A stretch of 64,000 nucleotides of DNA, from the NCBI RefSeq assembly GCF_019399895.1, contig NC_091882.1, forward strand, positions 1 through 64,000, given 5' to 3'. Both the position numbers and the translations under genes were made by a program. Under the pieces are notes generated by a model. It saw only the letters and a list, made by a program, of their open reading frames with translations, was not told the origin of the DNA and did not search any database. This DNA comes from Cardiocondyla obscurior. Taxonomy: Eukaryota > Arthropoda > Insecta > Hymenoptera > Formicidae. Shown one piece after another: positions 63,363-64,000 of this stretch; positions within the stretch are counted from its first letter, which is position 1; the number at the start of each line of letters is the position of its first letter.

Positions 63363-64000
63363 ATGCACTTTACAGATATACGCACGTTCCCGCACCACGG
63401 AGTACAAACGTTCTATGAGCACCGTAGAGAACTGATTTCGCGTTCTGACTCGTGCCGATGGTTACATCGGGTAAAGTGGCCTGCGCTTGATAAAGGAAAA
63501 AATATCCCCGCTTATGTACGTGTGTCAGAACCGGCTGTGACATTACGTAATGAAGTAAAGTAAATGGCATGCAAGAAGAGCGGTGTCAACACAAGCGGTC
63601 GTCGTAAAGAAAGATTTCACATAATGAGATGTAGATGTAATGGTATTTCTTTAATTAAAAACAGACATATTTCTTTGCCAGAAAAAAAGATTTACAAATT
63701 TATTTTGAAAGTATAATACGTAGAAAAGAAATAATTAAAATATCTAAAATATTTTTTTAATTAAAAATATTTTTATTTTCAACAAGCAAATGTTTTAAAA
63801 TTGAATAGAGTTTTGAAATTATTCTATTTACAGGTTCTAAAGAAAGTTCGTGCAACACAACTTATACTGGAGTCTGAAATAATGATAACTAGTACGATCA
63901 CGGAAAAACATTTGTTGGAGTGTAGAAAATGTGAAAGGGAAAGCGTGCGTCGGGATCAGTGGATATCCTTGAATGTGCAAATTTCTCTTACCCAAAGTGC
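63363..64000 (+). CDS. 5' part of an unidentified gene, cut by the window edge
   Basis: Exon 63363-63554 reads 64 residues from ATG (MHFTDIRTFPHHGVQTFYEH at its start, LHRVKWPALDKGKNIPAYVR in the middle) and ends at GAA followed by GTAAAG. Exon 63834-64000 starts after CTATTTACAG in matching phase 0 and is open to the edge for 55 codons (VLKKVRATQLILESEIMI, then HLLECRKCERESVRRDQW). The second exon has the charged, helical look of a coiled-coil protein. I do not recognise the family. If the TTTACAG at 63369-63375 is an acceptor, the first exon would start at 63376 and the true start would lie upstream. Confidence 0.55.

Noticed and set aside
1..64000. CRISPR array, operons or bacterial insertion sequences
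   Set aside because: No regularly spaced repeats or bacterial-type gene packing; the spliced genes show this is eukaryotic nuclear DNA.

Overview
The window is nuclear DNA from an animal, most likely an insect and plausibly a hymenopteran (ant-like). The signs are spliced genes with short AT-rich introns, insect-type seipin and CRAL-TRIO proteins, no operons or Shine-Dalgarno sites, and a long CpG-rich non-coding tract full of poly-T/poly-A runs and CT/GA microsatellites. The order-level assignment is an inference; no diagnostic sequence fixes the species.

Layout. Bases 1 to about 57,000 are almost free of recognisable protein-coding sequence. This part has moderate GC and many CGCG-type words. 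Its most structured content is a family of diverged repeat modules at 4.34-6.18 kb, 40.41-42.08 kb and 45.06-45.9 kb. Each module carries short exon-like blocks bounded by matching consensus splice sites, mostly on the minus strand. The 40.4-42.1 kb copy is a 1.67 kb inverted repeat with conserved ends flanked by TA. Two other small inverted-repeat elements flanked by TA lie at 9,473-10,138 (a foldback) and 42,141-42,261 (a MITE). A diverged direct duplication joins about 50.96 and 51.75 kb.

From about 57.0 kb the sequence becomes AT-rich and gene-dense. In order it holds: an unidentified plus-strand terminal exon (about 57.24-57.68 kb); a complete five-exon seipin gene on the minus strand (57,895-59,350, 337 aa); an uncertain small plus-strand gene or relic (about 60.35-60.83 kb); a complete four-coding-exon CRAL-TRIO lipid-transfer protein on the minus strand (60,923-62,769, 295 aa); and the first two coding exons of an unidentified plus-strand gene running off the right edge (63,363-64,000). 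Seipin and the 60 kb gene are divergent, as are the CRAL-TRIO gene and the right-edge gene.

The two confident genes both concern lipids: seipin at ER-lipid droplet contacts, and a cytosolic carrier of small hydrophobic ligands. Their proximity need not be functional. The part that best fits an undescribed system is the repeat-module family. It could be a foldback DNA transposon lineage, or a spliced non-coding or hairpin RNA locus built from one. The sequence alone cannot choose between these.
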